Source of the DNA: Porphyromonadaceae bacterium UBA4262
GTDB lineage: Bacteria > Bacteroidota > Bacteroidia > Bacteroidales > Muribaculaceae
Direction of reading: 5' to 3'
Length of the DNA stretch: 64,000 bases
Assembly: GCA_002396085.1 (NCBI GenBank)
Contig: DGWI01000048.1
Location: 1 to 64,000, forward strand
The translations under genes and the position numbers were made by a program. Shown here piece after piece: positions 54,687-63,552 of this stretch (positions within the stretch are counted from its first letter, which is position 1; each line of letters starts with the position of its first letter). The notes beneath the pieces are model-generated. The model was not told the origin of the DNA. It saw only the letters and a list, made by a program, of their open reading frames with translations, and did not search any database.

Positions 54687-55322
54687 ATGATGAAGACTGC
54701 TGTAATCTATGCAAGGGTTTCAAGTGTTGGCGACCGCCAAAGTACCACACGTCAGGTCATTGACCTGCGAGAGTACGCCGACTATACCAAGTTGGAAGTT
54801 AAGGAAGTCTTTGAGGAGCACATTAGCGGTGCCAGGAAGAATGAAGAGCGTGATGGGTTGGTGAGAGCAATAACCTATTGCAAGGAGAACCACATTGACA
54901 CCTTGCTCGTTTCAGAATTGAGCCGTGTCGGCAGGAATGCCTTCGAGGTGCTGGCGACCATCAAGGATATGGTTGATAACGGCATTAACTTATATATGCA
55001 GAAGGAACAGCTTAACCTACTTGATTCAGACGGACAACCGACCATGTTCGCACCCATAATGATAGCCACCCTCAGCACTTGCGCTCAATTAGAACGAGAG
55101 AACATCAAATTCAGGCTGAATAGCGGCCTCAAAACCTATGTGGCCAAAGGCGGGAAGGTCGGACGGAAGAAAGGGTCAGTTAAGACTATGGAAAAGAAAG
55201 AAGAGGAGTACAGAGACATCATCAGTTATCTGAAGAAAGGTTATAGCATCCGCGTTACCGCCAAATTAACAGAGAAAAGTGTCAGTACTGTGCAGAGGGT
55301 TAAAAAGGACTTCCATTTGTAA
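54687..55322 (+). CDS. Small serine recombinase (resolvase/invertase)
   Basis: The 211-aa protein has the resolvase core (MKTAVIYARVSSVGDRQST with catalytic Ser; ELSRVGRN near 77; long E helix) and a C-terminal helix-turn-helix (SIRVTAKLTEKSVSTVQRV). This size fits resolvases and DNA invertases, not integrases. It may resolve element cointegrates or flip a promoter. The ATG at 54687 or 54690 starts the protein; the upstream frame begins at a TTG and lacks conserved residues. Confidence 0.9.
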   Translation: MMKTAVIYARVSSVGDRQSTTRQVIDLREYADYTKLEVKEVFEEHISGARKNEERDGLVRAITYCKENHIDTLLVSELSRVGRNAFEVLATIKDMVDNGINLYMQKEQLNLLDSDGQPTMFAPIMIATLSTCAQLERENIKFRLNSGLKTYVAKGGKVGRKKGSVKTMEKKEEEYRDIISYLKKGYSIRVTAKLTEKSVSTVQRVKKDFHL

Positions 55323-55377
55323 ATTGAGCCTATACTACAGCCACACTTTCTAATACCGAAAAGCACACTCTGTAGTT

Positions 55378-55408
55378 CGAGGTGGTCATTAAATGACCAC
55401 CTCGTTTT
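55378..55408 (+). terminator. Rho-independent terminator
   Basis: CGAGGTGGTCAT and ATGACCACCTCG form a long perfect stem followed by TTTT. It ends the small recombinase transcript. Confidence 0.9.
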
Positions 55409-55410
55409 CA

Positions 55411-55453
55411 ATGTCAAAATTGACCCAAATGTCAAATTTTATATGTATCTTTG
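55411..55453 (+). promoter_or_regulatory. Control region of the XRE-NADAR gene
   Basis: TATCTTTG at 55446-55453 is a good -7 box; the -33 box is poor. ATGTCAAA occurs at 55411-55418 and 55429-55436, and ATGTCA again just before the start codon, possible binding sites for the HTH of the gene product. Confidence 0.5.
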
Positions 55454-55472
55454 CAGATAAAATCAATGTCAT

Positions 55473-56609
55473 ATGGAAACTGTAATCGAGAACTTAAAAA
55501 GACAGATGAAGGAAATGGGGGTAACCCAAACCGAGTTGGCATCAAGAAGTGGAGTATCCCTGGAAACTGTGAATAGAATTTTGAACGGAAAATCCAAACT
55601 CAAGCCAAACACACTACAGAAACTCTCTAATGGTTTAGGTGTACCTATTGCTGACTTGGACAATGAGCGTATTGGCACATTAAATCATATCGTTCAAGGC
55701 TACCTTGAATTTGCTGGCGAAATTACACATATCACTTCATACAGGCAACTTGTCAATTGGGTCAAGAAAATAGACTCTATAGTCAACGACCTGCCTCGAC
55801 AAACAAGGGATATAATGAAAGAGGAAAAACGCAATTCAGCAAAAGCTGCCAAAAGCGCTGACATAGACATTAACTCAATTAACTTCTTCAAGGATGATAC
55901 CATTGATGCATCAGCTGTTGAAACATGGTCATTCAGGAAGGCAGATGACGTGCGGGATGGTGTCGACATCGATTTGGGCAACATGTGTATCAATTACCCT
56001 TTTAATTTCAATGGTCATCTGTTCACCAATTCAGAGGCACTTTATATCTGTGGTTTATTCTCGAAAAATACACCAAAGCATCAAGAAATACAACAAAAAC
56101 TGATTGAGGCAAAGAATGGATACGAAGCAAAGAAGAGGATTCGCACAAAGTACGAAGATTCTTTCGGTCGAGATGATTGGAAGAGCTTCAACGTCGAATG
56201 GATGAAGTGGGTTGTGTGGCAGAAAATTAAATGTAATGATGATTTCAAAAGAGTTCTAATGTCAATTCCTCGCAATGCATATATAATTGAGAATTCGACG
56301 CATCAGAAGGGTGCAACAGCATCATTTTGGGGTGCGAAGAACACTCTGCTCGAAGAGAAGAGGGGGACAATTGAGCAACAGATTCAATATCAAAATCCCC
56401 ATATCAAGAAAAAAGAACTTAATAAAAAAATAATGAAAGCAAGAAACCAATTAAACCATATTGGCACTTGGGTCGGCATTAATTGCATGGGTAAAATCCT
56501 GAAATATCTGCAACTATGCATCTTAGATTCTATTGAACCATCAATAGATTACGATATGTTGAGGTTAAAACAGATATACCTTTTCGGTAAGTTAATGACG
56601 TTTAATTGA
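55473..56609 (+). CDS. XRE-family HTH fused to a NADAR domain
   Basis: The 378-aa protein begins with an XRE/Cro helix-turn-helix (about 14-58: VTQTELASRSGVSLETVNRIL), then a charged linker, then a NADAR (YbiA-like) domain from about 150. NADAR signs are the FNFNGHLFTNSEALYICGLF block, the basic middle (AKKRIRTKYEDSFGRDDW) and IIENSTHQKGATASFWGAKN, matching the E…WG region of the family. NADAR proteins remove ADP-ribose from nucleotides and DNA guanine and some pair with DarT-like toxins. No toxin gene is evident next to it. Confidence 0.75.
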   Translation: METVIENLKRQMKEMGVTQTELASRSGVSLETVNRILNGKSKLKPNTLQKLSNGLGVPIADLDNERIGTLNHIVQGYLEFAGEITHITSYRQLVNWVKKIDSIVNDLPRQTRDIMKEEKRNSAKAAKSADIDINSINFFKDDTIDASAVETWSFRKADDVRDGVDIDLGNMCINYPFNFNGHLFTNSEALYICGLFSKNTPKHQEIQQKLIEAKNGYEAKKRIRTKYEDSFGRDDWKSFNVEWMKWVVWQKIKCNDDFKRVLMSIPRNAYIIENSTHQKGATASFWGAKNTLLEEKRGTIEQQIQYQNPHIKKKELNKKIMKARNQLNHIGTWVGINCMGKILKYLQLCILDSIEPSIDYDMLRLKQIYLFGKLMTFN

Positions 56610-56661
56610 ATGTCTACACAAAGCAAAAACATTGATATCAAAGCAGGAGATAATACTGCGT

Positions 56662-57204
56662 TTACATTTGTGCCAAAATAAAGATGCCTAACCAATAGTC
56701 ATCTTCATCATATTCTTCATCATACTCTCCATTAGTTTCTTCTTGCTCCTCTTCATATTTTCTTTTCCCTTCGTAATATCCTTCGTCATACCCCTCTTCA
56801 TACCCCTCTTGGTACTTTGTCTCATAGTAGTCATAGTAGTCAGAAGAATCGTCATAATTGTATCCATGGCTATACCCATTCATACCATCCTCTAATCCCT
56901 GTTCATAGCCAGCATCATAACCTTCATCATAAGCGTCATCTGGAGTCTCTGAGCCACTGGAATATGTCGGATAGTCATAATACTCTATAGGAGCATTCGT
57001 TGACTGCTTCTGAAGGGGTGCTGCCGATGATTGTATAGGAAAAGGTGCTGGCGTTGTGCTATAGACATTACTCTTTGTGCTGGGCTGAGTACTACTGCTT
57101 GAGCTACTACCTCCACCGCCAAGAAATAGAAAGCCTAATAAGGGAATTAGACAAGTAATAATTAACCATGCGCATCCACAACCGTCATCTAGTTCACTGC
57201 TCAT
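56662..57204 (-). CDS. Single-span membrane protein with GX3-type Gly-Tyr repeats
   Basis: The 180-aa protein has an N-terminal Cys-containing membrane helix (about 10-30, CAWLIITCLIPLLGFLFLGGG), a Ser/Thr/Pro linker and an acidic region with Gly every fourth residue (DEGYDAGYEQGLEDG and EGYEEGYDEGYYEG), then a Glu-rich tail. The GX3 periodicity suggests a helical packing surface as in Yae1-type proteins. It follows the zinc-ribbon gene by 49 bp and is probably co-transcribed with it. Function unknown. Confidence 0.6.
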   Translation of the reverse strand: MSSELDDGCGCAWLIITCLIPLLGFLFLGGGGSSSSSSTQPSTKSNVYSTTPAPFPIQSSAAPLQKQSTNAPIEYYDYPTYSSGSETPDDAYDEGYDAGYEQGLEDGMNGYSHGYNYDDSSDYYDYYETKYQEGYEEGYDEGYYEGKRKYEEEQEETNGEYDEEYDEDDYWLGIFILAQM

Positions 57205-57253
57205 ATGCCTTCAAAACTCAAGACTTCAATTGCCAACCATAGGATATTAAATG

Positions 57254-57985
57254 TCAACAAAAAAGAATCAAACCTATTATAACAATCAACAAAAAAGAAC
57301 CAGGCGAGAAATACAACCAGAGACCTAGTCCAATGATAATAGGTATTATTGGCCACCATATTGCAAACAAATTGACAACACTGCTACTAAAACCATGTGA
57401 TTCTGGAGCACTAGTTTTTTCACTTTTACTTATCACCCTATCAATATGGTTCGCTTTAGCCTTTTGTGGCGAATTGCTATGAGATTTTTTAGGTTTGCTT
57501 GAGGATGAAAATTGCATCCTTAAAATGCTCTCTATGCTATTCTTAATTGACTTAGCATTCTTTTCGTTTGGATTAATCTCTAATGCTAATGAGATGTAAC
57601 CTAATGCTAAATCATACTCTTCTTTTCGAAAACAATTATTAGCTCGGTCAAAATAATCGTTGAACTGTGACTGAGAATCTTTCTGCTCTGAATAAGACTT
57701 GCATACTCTAGTCAAATATGCGCCACAATTCTTTTTAAGTTCTTTTGCCTTTTCATTCTTAGAATCAATCAAAGTTGCTTTTACTGCCCATTCAAATGCC
57801 TTGACCATATCTCCAGTAGCCACATATTCTAGAGCCCTTGAGATATAGTTTTCGCACTTTCCTTCATTTCCTATAGCCCTCTTATCTTCCCTGATAACTG
57901 CTAGACAATTAGGGCAAACGATAGCTCTCTTCGGGTCATCGTACTCAACACGAGTTTTGCAATATGGGCAAATCCTATGCTTCAT
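57254..57985 (-). CDS. Zinc-ribbon, TPR membrane protein
   Basis: The 243-aa protein begins with a zinc ribbon (CPYC … CPNC, residues 6-29), then TPR-like helices (about 45-150, including FRKEEYDLALGYISLALEINPNEKNAK split over two helices), a Lys/Ser linker, and two hydrophobic helices at the C-terminus (about 200-243). The start MKHRICPYC (57985) was chosen because the promoter at 57997-58027 lies inside a longer frame. Function unknown; it looks like a membrane-tethered adaptor. Confidence 0.7.
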   Translation of the reverse strand: MKHRICPYCKTRVEYDDPKRAIVCPNCLAVIREDKRAIGNEGKCENYISRALEYVATGDMVKAFEWAVKATLIDSKNEKAKELKKNCGAYLTRVCKSYSEQKDSQSQFNDYFDRANNCFRKEEYDLALGYISLALEINPNEKNAKSIKNSIESILRMQFSSSSKPKKSHSNSPQKAKANHIDRVISKSEKTSAPESHGFSSSVVNLFAIWWPIIPIIIGLGLWLYFSPGSFLLIVIIGLILFC

Positions 57986-57996
57986 AATAATGGTTG

Positions 57997-58027
57997 CAAA
58001 GTTATCAAACATTCTTCAATTGAACAA
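57997..58027 (-). promoter_or_regulatory. Promoter of the zinc-ribbon/TPR gene
   Basis: On the minus strand GTTG (58024-58027), 19 bp, TAACTTTG (57997-58004). Confidence 0.55.
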
Positions 58028-58151
58028 CTAAATCACGTTATTTTTCTTGCTGGCAGCTATATTCCAAGAAGCTATTCAGATAATGTTATCAAATCGCTAC
58101 TTTATTGTTTAAGAACCAGGTTCATAGTATTTATAGGAAAATGATAATACC

Positions 58152-58409
58152 ATGGATATCAGTAAAATTATCAGCGAAGAAGTTCAGCGTTATGCGCGAG
58201 GGGTTATACGCGAAAGCATGACTAATCTCGAGATGCTGGCGCAAGCATACAATAGAGTGCTGAACGGCCTCGAAACGTATATCTGCGCACGCAATCAAGA
58301 CGCTGGATTGCGCGACCCAAGGGTGGAGGCATCGCTCCGTCGAGGCTTAACCGCATTGAAAAGGCAATATGACCGCGAACTCAAGATTGCACGGCAGCGA
58401 AGAAAATGA
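58152..58409 (+). CDS. Small helical hypothetical protein
   Basis: The 85-aa basic, helical protein (MDISKIISEEVQRYARGVIRE…ALKRQYDREL) has no recognised domain. It is followed by a strong terminator, which supports it being a real gene. It lies between the membrane-protein pair and the type III restriction genes. Confidence 0.6.
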   Translation: MDISKIISEEVQRYARGVIRESMTNLEMLAQAYNRVLNGLETYICARNQDAGLRDPRVEASLRRGLTALKRQYDRELKIARQRRK

Positions 58410-58415
58410 TTAAAA

Positions 58416-58447
58416 CGAGGCGGACATTTTGACCGCCTCGCTTTTTT
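58416..58447 (+). terminator. Rho-independent terminator
   Basis: CGAGGCGG (58416-58423) pairs with CCGCCTCG (58433-58440), followed by C and six T's. It ends the 58152-58409 gene. Confidence 0.9.
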
Positions 58448-58471
58448 CACCATTGTCTTAAATTGAAGCGT

Positions 58472-61309
58472 TTAAGCATCATTCAACTTGCCATCGGTAG
58501 CGAAGATATGGTCTAGTTCTTCGTTATTAGTGGCTTTTAGCACCTTTTCTCTTGTAAGGGAACTCGTAAGATTCAACCTAAGCGACGAATCGTTTGCCCC
58601 ATTAAGCCTTATCAATTGAATCCTTGCAGCATTGACATTTTCCTTAGCATAATTGGCCAGCCCTTTCGCCTTGGCTAGATTATCTTTCAATGCTGGACTG
58701 TGTGGCTCAAGAATGTCAACCATATAGCCGTTTACGGCATCTTTGCGAATGACTATAAAATCAGGATATAGTTTACAATATTCGTTGTCAAATAAATAAG
58801 GGACACACAGAGCCCAAGGCTTACGAGGGCGATTACGCAGCCAGCACACGAAATCAGGACGCTTTGCTTCTTCGGCTATGAGCTTTTCTTCCCATCCATT
58901 TAGTTTAATTGTGGCAAATCCTCTTTCGTTGACATAGAGGTGATTTCTATACTCTTTGCCATCAGTATCCTTGATTTCAATGATGCTTTGTGGCAGCGTA
59001 AAGTTGTGTTTGCTTATCTCATCTGCGTCAGAGGAAATCTTATCGAATTGATTCCTAAATGAGGTATCCAAGTTTGCAATTTGCACACGATATTTGTCCA
59101 TCAGTTCATGATACTTGACTTTCGCATATTCCATCAAATCAGTCATGCACTTGGCATCATTGGCGAAAATTATCACGTCCAGTTTGTATGAATAGATGTC
59201 ATCGACATCAATATATTTCTGGCCATAGGCTTTACCAATTCCCTCATTCCCCAATATGGCCTCAGCATGGCTATATTGTCTATCAATATCAGTATTGGTA
59301 GTAGAGAACAAATCTTGCTCGATGTGGTTATCTACCGATTGCCCGAACACATCAAATGTCTGAGTGTGTAATTTAAACTCCTTTATCTTCAGCACAAGCA
59401 AATCAAACTTATTGTCGGCTTTAAGGCTAACAATATGGTCGTGTACTTTCTCAACTATCTCACTGATTACATCCTTTCTGACTTTATTATTAAGCCCCGA
59501 TTGGCTCAACAATCGGGTCATCTTAAACAATGAGGTGAAGTAATTATTAATCTTCAACGTCCTAACATCGTATGTAAGCAGAGCCTTGCTGTTGATTGCA
59601 TTCAGAATCTCCAGCCTGTCCAGAAGAAACTCTTGCTTTTCAGGCAAAAGTACATCTTTCGTTTTCGGTGGCTCGGGTACATAAGGTATATCACCAGCAT
59701 TGTTCCCATCAGACTGCCAATTGTCATCAATATTTTTCACTTTAACAGTCTGAAAGAGATTTATTTGTTCCGTCTCAGCGGTATCGTCCTGCTTACTTAG
59801 CGCAGACTGTTTGTTAGATGCGGACTTACTTGCATCAACAGTTGTATATTCTTCATGTGAAGCAACCGATTCATCTGTTGTTATAAACTTGCTTATATCG
59901 ACAGAGTCAATCTTCTGCTTGGGAACTACTGTAAGAACCTCAGTTTTCTGTTGCCCAATAGAATCACCCAATATTTCGGTTGGAATGTTTGCGCCTTCGG
60001 CATCTTGAAGAGCCTTGACAACTTTTTCAACGTTGTCTCGGTTGAATTTCGGCAAGAACAGATGTACTTCGTTGAGAGATTCATCTACCTGAATACGCAT
60101 ACTTTTGGGTGTTCGTATCATTCGACCTAGTAATTGAGCAATATAGGTGGAATCATTAGCAGTACGGAATGACATCATCGTCTCAGCTCGGGGGCAATCC
60201 CAACCTGTAGAAAGTGTATCCTTAAAGAAGACCACCTTGATGTCCCTGTTACTCTCTATCTGCGATGGCTCAACATATGGCACGTCCAAGTTGTTAATCG
60301 TGATAGTGGATTGGGGAGAGCCAAATGCGTGAACCACTTCTCCAGGCTTGAATTTGATGCCTAATCGCTCTTCTATTTTGCTAAGACAATCATCCAAATC
60401 TGTTGTAGTTATGTTGCCCTTAGAGGCATTCGCGACCTGCACTAGGAAGATGGGATTAACAAAACTGTAGTGCTGTTCTTGGCAATATAGATGCCAATGT
60501 TTGCACTTGTCCAACCATTCATCAGATGCTGCTTGCAGCACCGCCATATCTTTATTTAAAACTTGGTCTTCGGGGTAGTCAATCTTAATGATATCTTTCA
60601 ACAAACCTGACTTACGCACTTCATCTGGTGACACTACCACCGAATGGGTTGTTGAATTCAACGCATTTGCTATGAGGGCATGGAACCTTGCAGATGTAGC
60701 ACTCATCCCGATAACTATGGGCATTGGGTTGAGGCCATCTTCATCACTGCCGAGGATAAACTTCTGCATAATAGTATTCGCCTTTCCTGCCTCGTTTCCT
60801 TTAGCTCCACGATGAGCCTCATCTATGATGAAATAGAGTTGTTCTGCCTTGTCTGATATGGTGTTCTGTAGTGTCTCCCATATGGTGAACTGACGAGTAT
60901 CTGAATGCTTGACAAGGTTACTGCTCTTACCTAATTTTTGGGTGTTAATGAAATAGATATTGCCATCAGTTAGAACCTCTTGGTCAAAACTGTCCTCCGA
61001 GATGGTGACGAGTTGATTGTGCAACTTATCGCAAGTTCTCTCTATTTTCTCTTTCGATTGCTCATTCAATTGTGGCGAGTCAGAAAGCCAGACAACGATT
61101 GCATTAGGCTGAGGCTCATACTTATGGTCTCCACAATAGATATTCTCAATCAGTGCCGAGGCGATAATCGTCTTGCCTGCCCCCGTGGGTGCTGTCAACG
61201 AAATAATCTGTGGCTTGGCCATCGTGCGATAAATGGCCTTCGCAATTTCGCAGTTTTGGCGCAATGCAGCTAACGCACTCTTTTGGAAAGGAAACAGTTC
61301 GACTTTCAT
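58472..61309 (-). CDS. Type III restriction enzyme, Res (helicase-nuclease) subunit
   Basis: The 945-aa protein has an SF2 helicase: Walker A TAPTGAGKT (near 38), DEAHRG (near 165), SAT motif MSATSARF, and motif VI-type QLLGRMIRTP. The C-terminal nuclease region reads YPDFIVIRK…GYMVDILEPH. The PD and E are present, but the usual E-x-K lysine is replaced (EPH). With Mod it should translocate and cut DNA at unmodified head-to-head sites, if the nuclease is active. Its start overlaps the mod stop by 4 bp (ATGA). Confidence 0.9.
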   Translation of the reverse strand: MKVELFPFQKSALAALRQNCEIAKAIYRTMAKPQIISLTAPTGAGKTIIASALIENIYCGDHKYEPQPNAIVVWLSDSPQLNEQSKEKIERTCDKLHNQLVTISEDSFDQEVLTDGNIYFINTQKLGKSSNLVKHSDTRQFTIWETLQNTISDKAEQLYFIIDEAHRGAKGNEAGKANTIMQKFILGSDEDGLNPMPIVIGMSATSARFHALIANALNSTTHSVVVSPDEVRKSGLLKDIIKIDYPEDQVLNKDMAVLQAASDEWLDKCKHWHLYCQEQHYSFVNPIFLVQVANASKGNITTTDLDDCLSKIEERLGIKFKPGEVVHAFGSPQSTITINNLDVPYVEPSQIESNRDIKVVFFKDTLSTGWDCPRAETMMSFRTANDSTYIAQLLGRMIRTPKSMRIQVDESLNEVHLFLPKFNRDNVEKVVKALQDAEGANIPTEILGDSIGQQKTEVLTVVPKQKIDSVDISKFITTDESVASHEEYTTVDASKSASNKQSALSKQDDTAETEQINLFQTVKVKNIDDNWQSDGNNAGDIPYVPEPPKTKDVLLPEKQEFLLDRLEILNAINSKALLTYDVRTLKINNYFTSLFKMTRLLSQSGLNNKVRKDVISEIVEKVHDHIVSLKADNKFDLLVLKIKEFKLHTQTFDVFGQSVDNHIEQDLFSTTNTDIDRQYSHAEAILGNEGIGKAYGQKYIDVDDIYSYKLDVIIFANDAKCMTDLMEYAKVKYHELMDKYRVQIANLDTSFRNQFDKISSDADEISKHNFTLPQSIIEIKDTDGKEYRNHLYVNERGFATIKLNGWEEKLIAEEAKRPDFVCWLRNRPRKPWALCVPYLFDNEYCKLYPDFIVIRKDAVNGYMVDILEPHSPALKDNLAKAKGLANYAKENVNAARIQLIRLNGANDSSLRLNLTSSLTREKVLKATNNEELDHIFATDGKLNDA

Positions 61310-63411
61310 AATTTCTTATAGTTGAATGTGAAGTTGTCGAGATAATCTCGGAACAACTGATACGTTTGTTTAACACCAAGCCGTGATATCATTTCACGGT
61401 AGCCATCTTCAGAATCGGTGGCAATAAAGACCGTTTCAACGTCTTTGTTTAAATTTACTTTTTCCCTGAATTCAGGATAGCAATCCTCATCAATTAAGAC
61501 AGCCATTTTGTTCTTCGGAAGTATGAGCATTTCGGGGATGTTATCGTCACTATTCAAAGTCGGACAATCTCCGATAGCATTAGCCTTCATCCAAAGCAAA
61601 GGAAGAAGTTCTTTAAGATTTCGGCCTAATGAGACCTCATTCTTGTCAAGGAAACCCAACTTGAAGAAGATGGCATTGGATATGAAACCATCAGACATAG
61701 GTATATTAGAGCCTAAATAAGTGCCGCTGAGAGGTGCGCCATTGATATCTTGCCCTTTGATGCTGCAAACAGTTCTTGGCCAAGTAACGTAACGGGCAAT
61801 ACCAAGACGCTCCCACTCGTCATCGCCACGTTTGTATCCCGCTTTAGTCAAAGCCTTTGTTTCAGTTTCACTGACCTCGTTATTAGTGACCATTATGCAT
61901 CGACGTTGTCCACCGTCTTCTGCATTTAGCAGGTTCACTGCGTGGAGGGTAGTGCCACTCCCTGCAAAGAAATCTACTACAAGAGCATTAGGTTTATCTG
62001 CGATAAAGAATCTAATAGTATCGTGTACAGCATAAAGAGATTTTGGATAATCAAAGCGTTTTCCAATTATCTGATTTAGTAATTTTGTTCCTTGCTGCGT
62101 TGAGTCATGAGATGGTATGTTCCACTGACTTCCAGGAATAAATGTTGGAGAATAATCAGAATCATCAACTATAATGTAACCTTCAGGAGTATAACCCTTT
62201 ATGGAAAATGTTCCATTAGTTATTTTTTCAATTTCTCCTCTTTTGAGATAATCAATGGCCATACTTCCCCTGCTGTTAAATCTCCCTAATCTGATGAATC
62301 CATTTTTTATTAACTCCTCAAGTGATTTCGTTGACACCTGCCAATTTCCTTCATCTCCATTAGAGCGAATTGGCCATATTGCAACACAACCATCGGGTGG
62401 CTCTACCTCTTCACGATTATTTCCAAAGTAACTCTCACCTATAGATACGATTCTTTTGCCGTCTTTTGAAACAAATATAGGATAAAACTGATTAGGACTA
62501 TCGGAGCGCAAGTAATGAGAGCCACTCCTTAATAGAGTATTCCAACGTAATCCATTCTTGCGCTTAATGCTCTTTATTTCACCTATCCATTTCTCATCAA
62601 GTTGAAGAGGGGTAGGTGAATTACTACCTATGCTCACGATATAGATAAATTCATTGGTTCTCGAGAATTGATTGTTACGACTAACACCCGCAGGATTAAT
62701 GACACTACTAATCATCTGAATCCTTGCTTCAGGGAATCTCTGTTCCAAAAGACAACCAAGATGAAGATATTCTTTTTCATCAATCGTAATAATGAGCACA
62801 GAGTCTTTTGGGTTCAGGAGTTTCTTGGCTAATGTCAAACGATGCTCCATAAATGACAGCCACTTGCTATGCCTATATGAATCTGTGCCATCAACGTAGT
62901 CATTATTGTATTTCCAATCCTTTGCACCCGTGTTATAGGGTGGGTCAATGTAGATGCAGTCAACCTTGCCACCGTATAAATAGACGAGCAATTGAAGTGC
63001 GTGGTAGTTGTCTGACTCGATAAGAATGTGCCACAAATCGCTGTCAGGCGCATTGCAGATACGGTCTAACGGTTTAACATAAGGAAATATCGGCTGTCCG
63101 AACTGAGATACAGTAACCATGTCCTCTTTGTCGAAATACATTTCTTTTTTTGTCTTATCAATACGAATGCACCGCAACGTGTTTCCCTCAACCTTTGAAA
63201 CAAAATACACCTCGTTGATGTCACCATCTCGTCTAACAACTGTAGAGCCTTGCTTGATGGGCACATCATACAATGGTGTTGCCTCTGGCAGATGTTCTTC
63301 GTACACGAGACCGAATTTCTTCTGCTTTTTGAGCTTGCGGACTTCTTCCTTAATCCGATTTTGAAGTTCCTCGTCACCTATCTTATTGATTAGGTCGTCA
63401 ATCTTTGACAT
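61306..63411 (-). CDS. Type III DNA methyltransferase, Mod subunit
   Basis: The 701-aa protein is a beta-class adenine methyltransferase: DPPY motif IV (YIDPPYNTGAKDW, near 155) precedes SAM motif I (DFFAGSGTTLHAV, near 475). The long region between carries the target recognition part. It methylates one strand of the recognition site and gives Res its specificity. It is the first gene of the mod-res operon. No simple-sequence repeat that would make it phase-variable is seen. Confidence 0.93.
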   Translation of the reverse strand: MSKIDDLINKIGDEELQNRIKEEVRKLKKQKKFGLVYEEHLPEATPLYDVPIKQGSTVVRRDGDINEVYFVSKVEGNTLRCIRIDKTKKEMYFDKEDMVTVSQFGQPIFPYVKPLDRICNAPDSDLWHILIESDNYHALQLLVYLYGGKVDCIYIDPPYNTGAKDWKYNNDYVDGTDSYRHSKWLSFMEHRLTLAKKLLNPKDSVLIITIDEKEYLHLGCLLEQRFPEARIQMISSVINPAGVSRNNQFSRTNEFIYIVSIGSNSPTPLQLDEKWIGEIKSIKRKNGLRWNTLLRSGSHYLRSDSPNQFYPIFVSKDGKRIVSIGESYFGNNREEVEPPDGCVAIWPIRSNGDEGNWQVSTKSLEELIKNGFIRLGRFNSRGSMAIDYLKRGEIEKITNGTFSIKGYTPEGYIIVDDSDYSPTFIPGSQWNIPSHDSTQQGTKLLNQIIGKRFDYPKSLYAVHDTIRFFIADKPNALVVDFFAGSGTTLHAVNLLNAEDGGQRRCIMVTNNEVSETETKALTKAGYKRGDDEWERLGIARYVTWPRTVCSIKGQDINGAPLSGTYLGSNIPMSDGFISNAIFFKLGFLDKNEVSLGRNLKELLPLLWMKANAIGDCPTLNSDDNIPEMLILPKNKMAVLIDEDCYPEFREKVNLNKDVETVFIATDSEDGYREMISRLGVKQTYQLFRDYLDNFTFNYKKL

Positions 63412-63552
63412 ATTACTGATATAATATAAACTAGTCTATTTCTGGGCAACAGGACTTAATAAGGTACCTATAGAATAATATAGAAGTGATAAGTGTATGC
63501 TATATTAACGATATAAGAGAAATAAGATATGCTCTGGCCAACAAACACTTGA

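Noticed and set aside
61306..63411. Phase-variable mod gene
   Set aside because: No tandem simple repeat that could slip was found in or just upstream of the frame.
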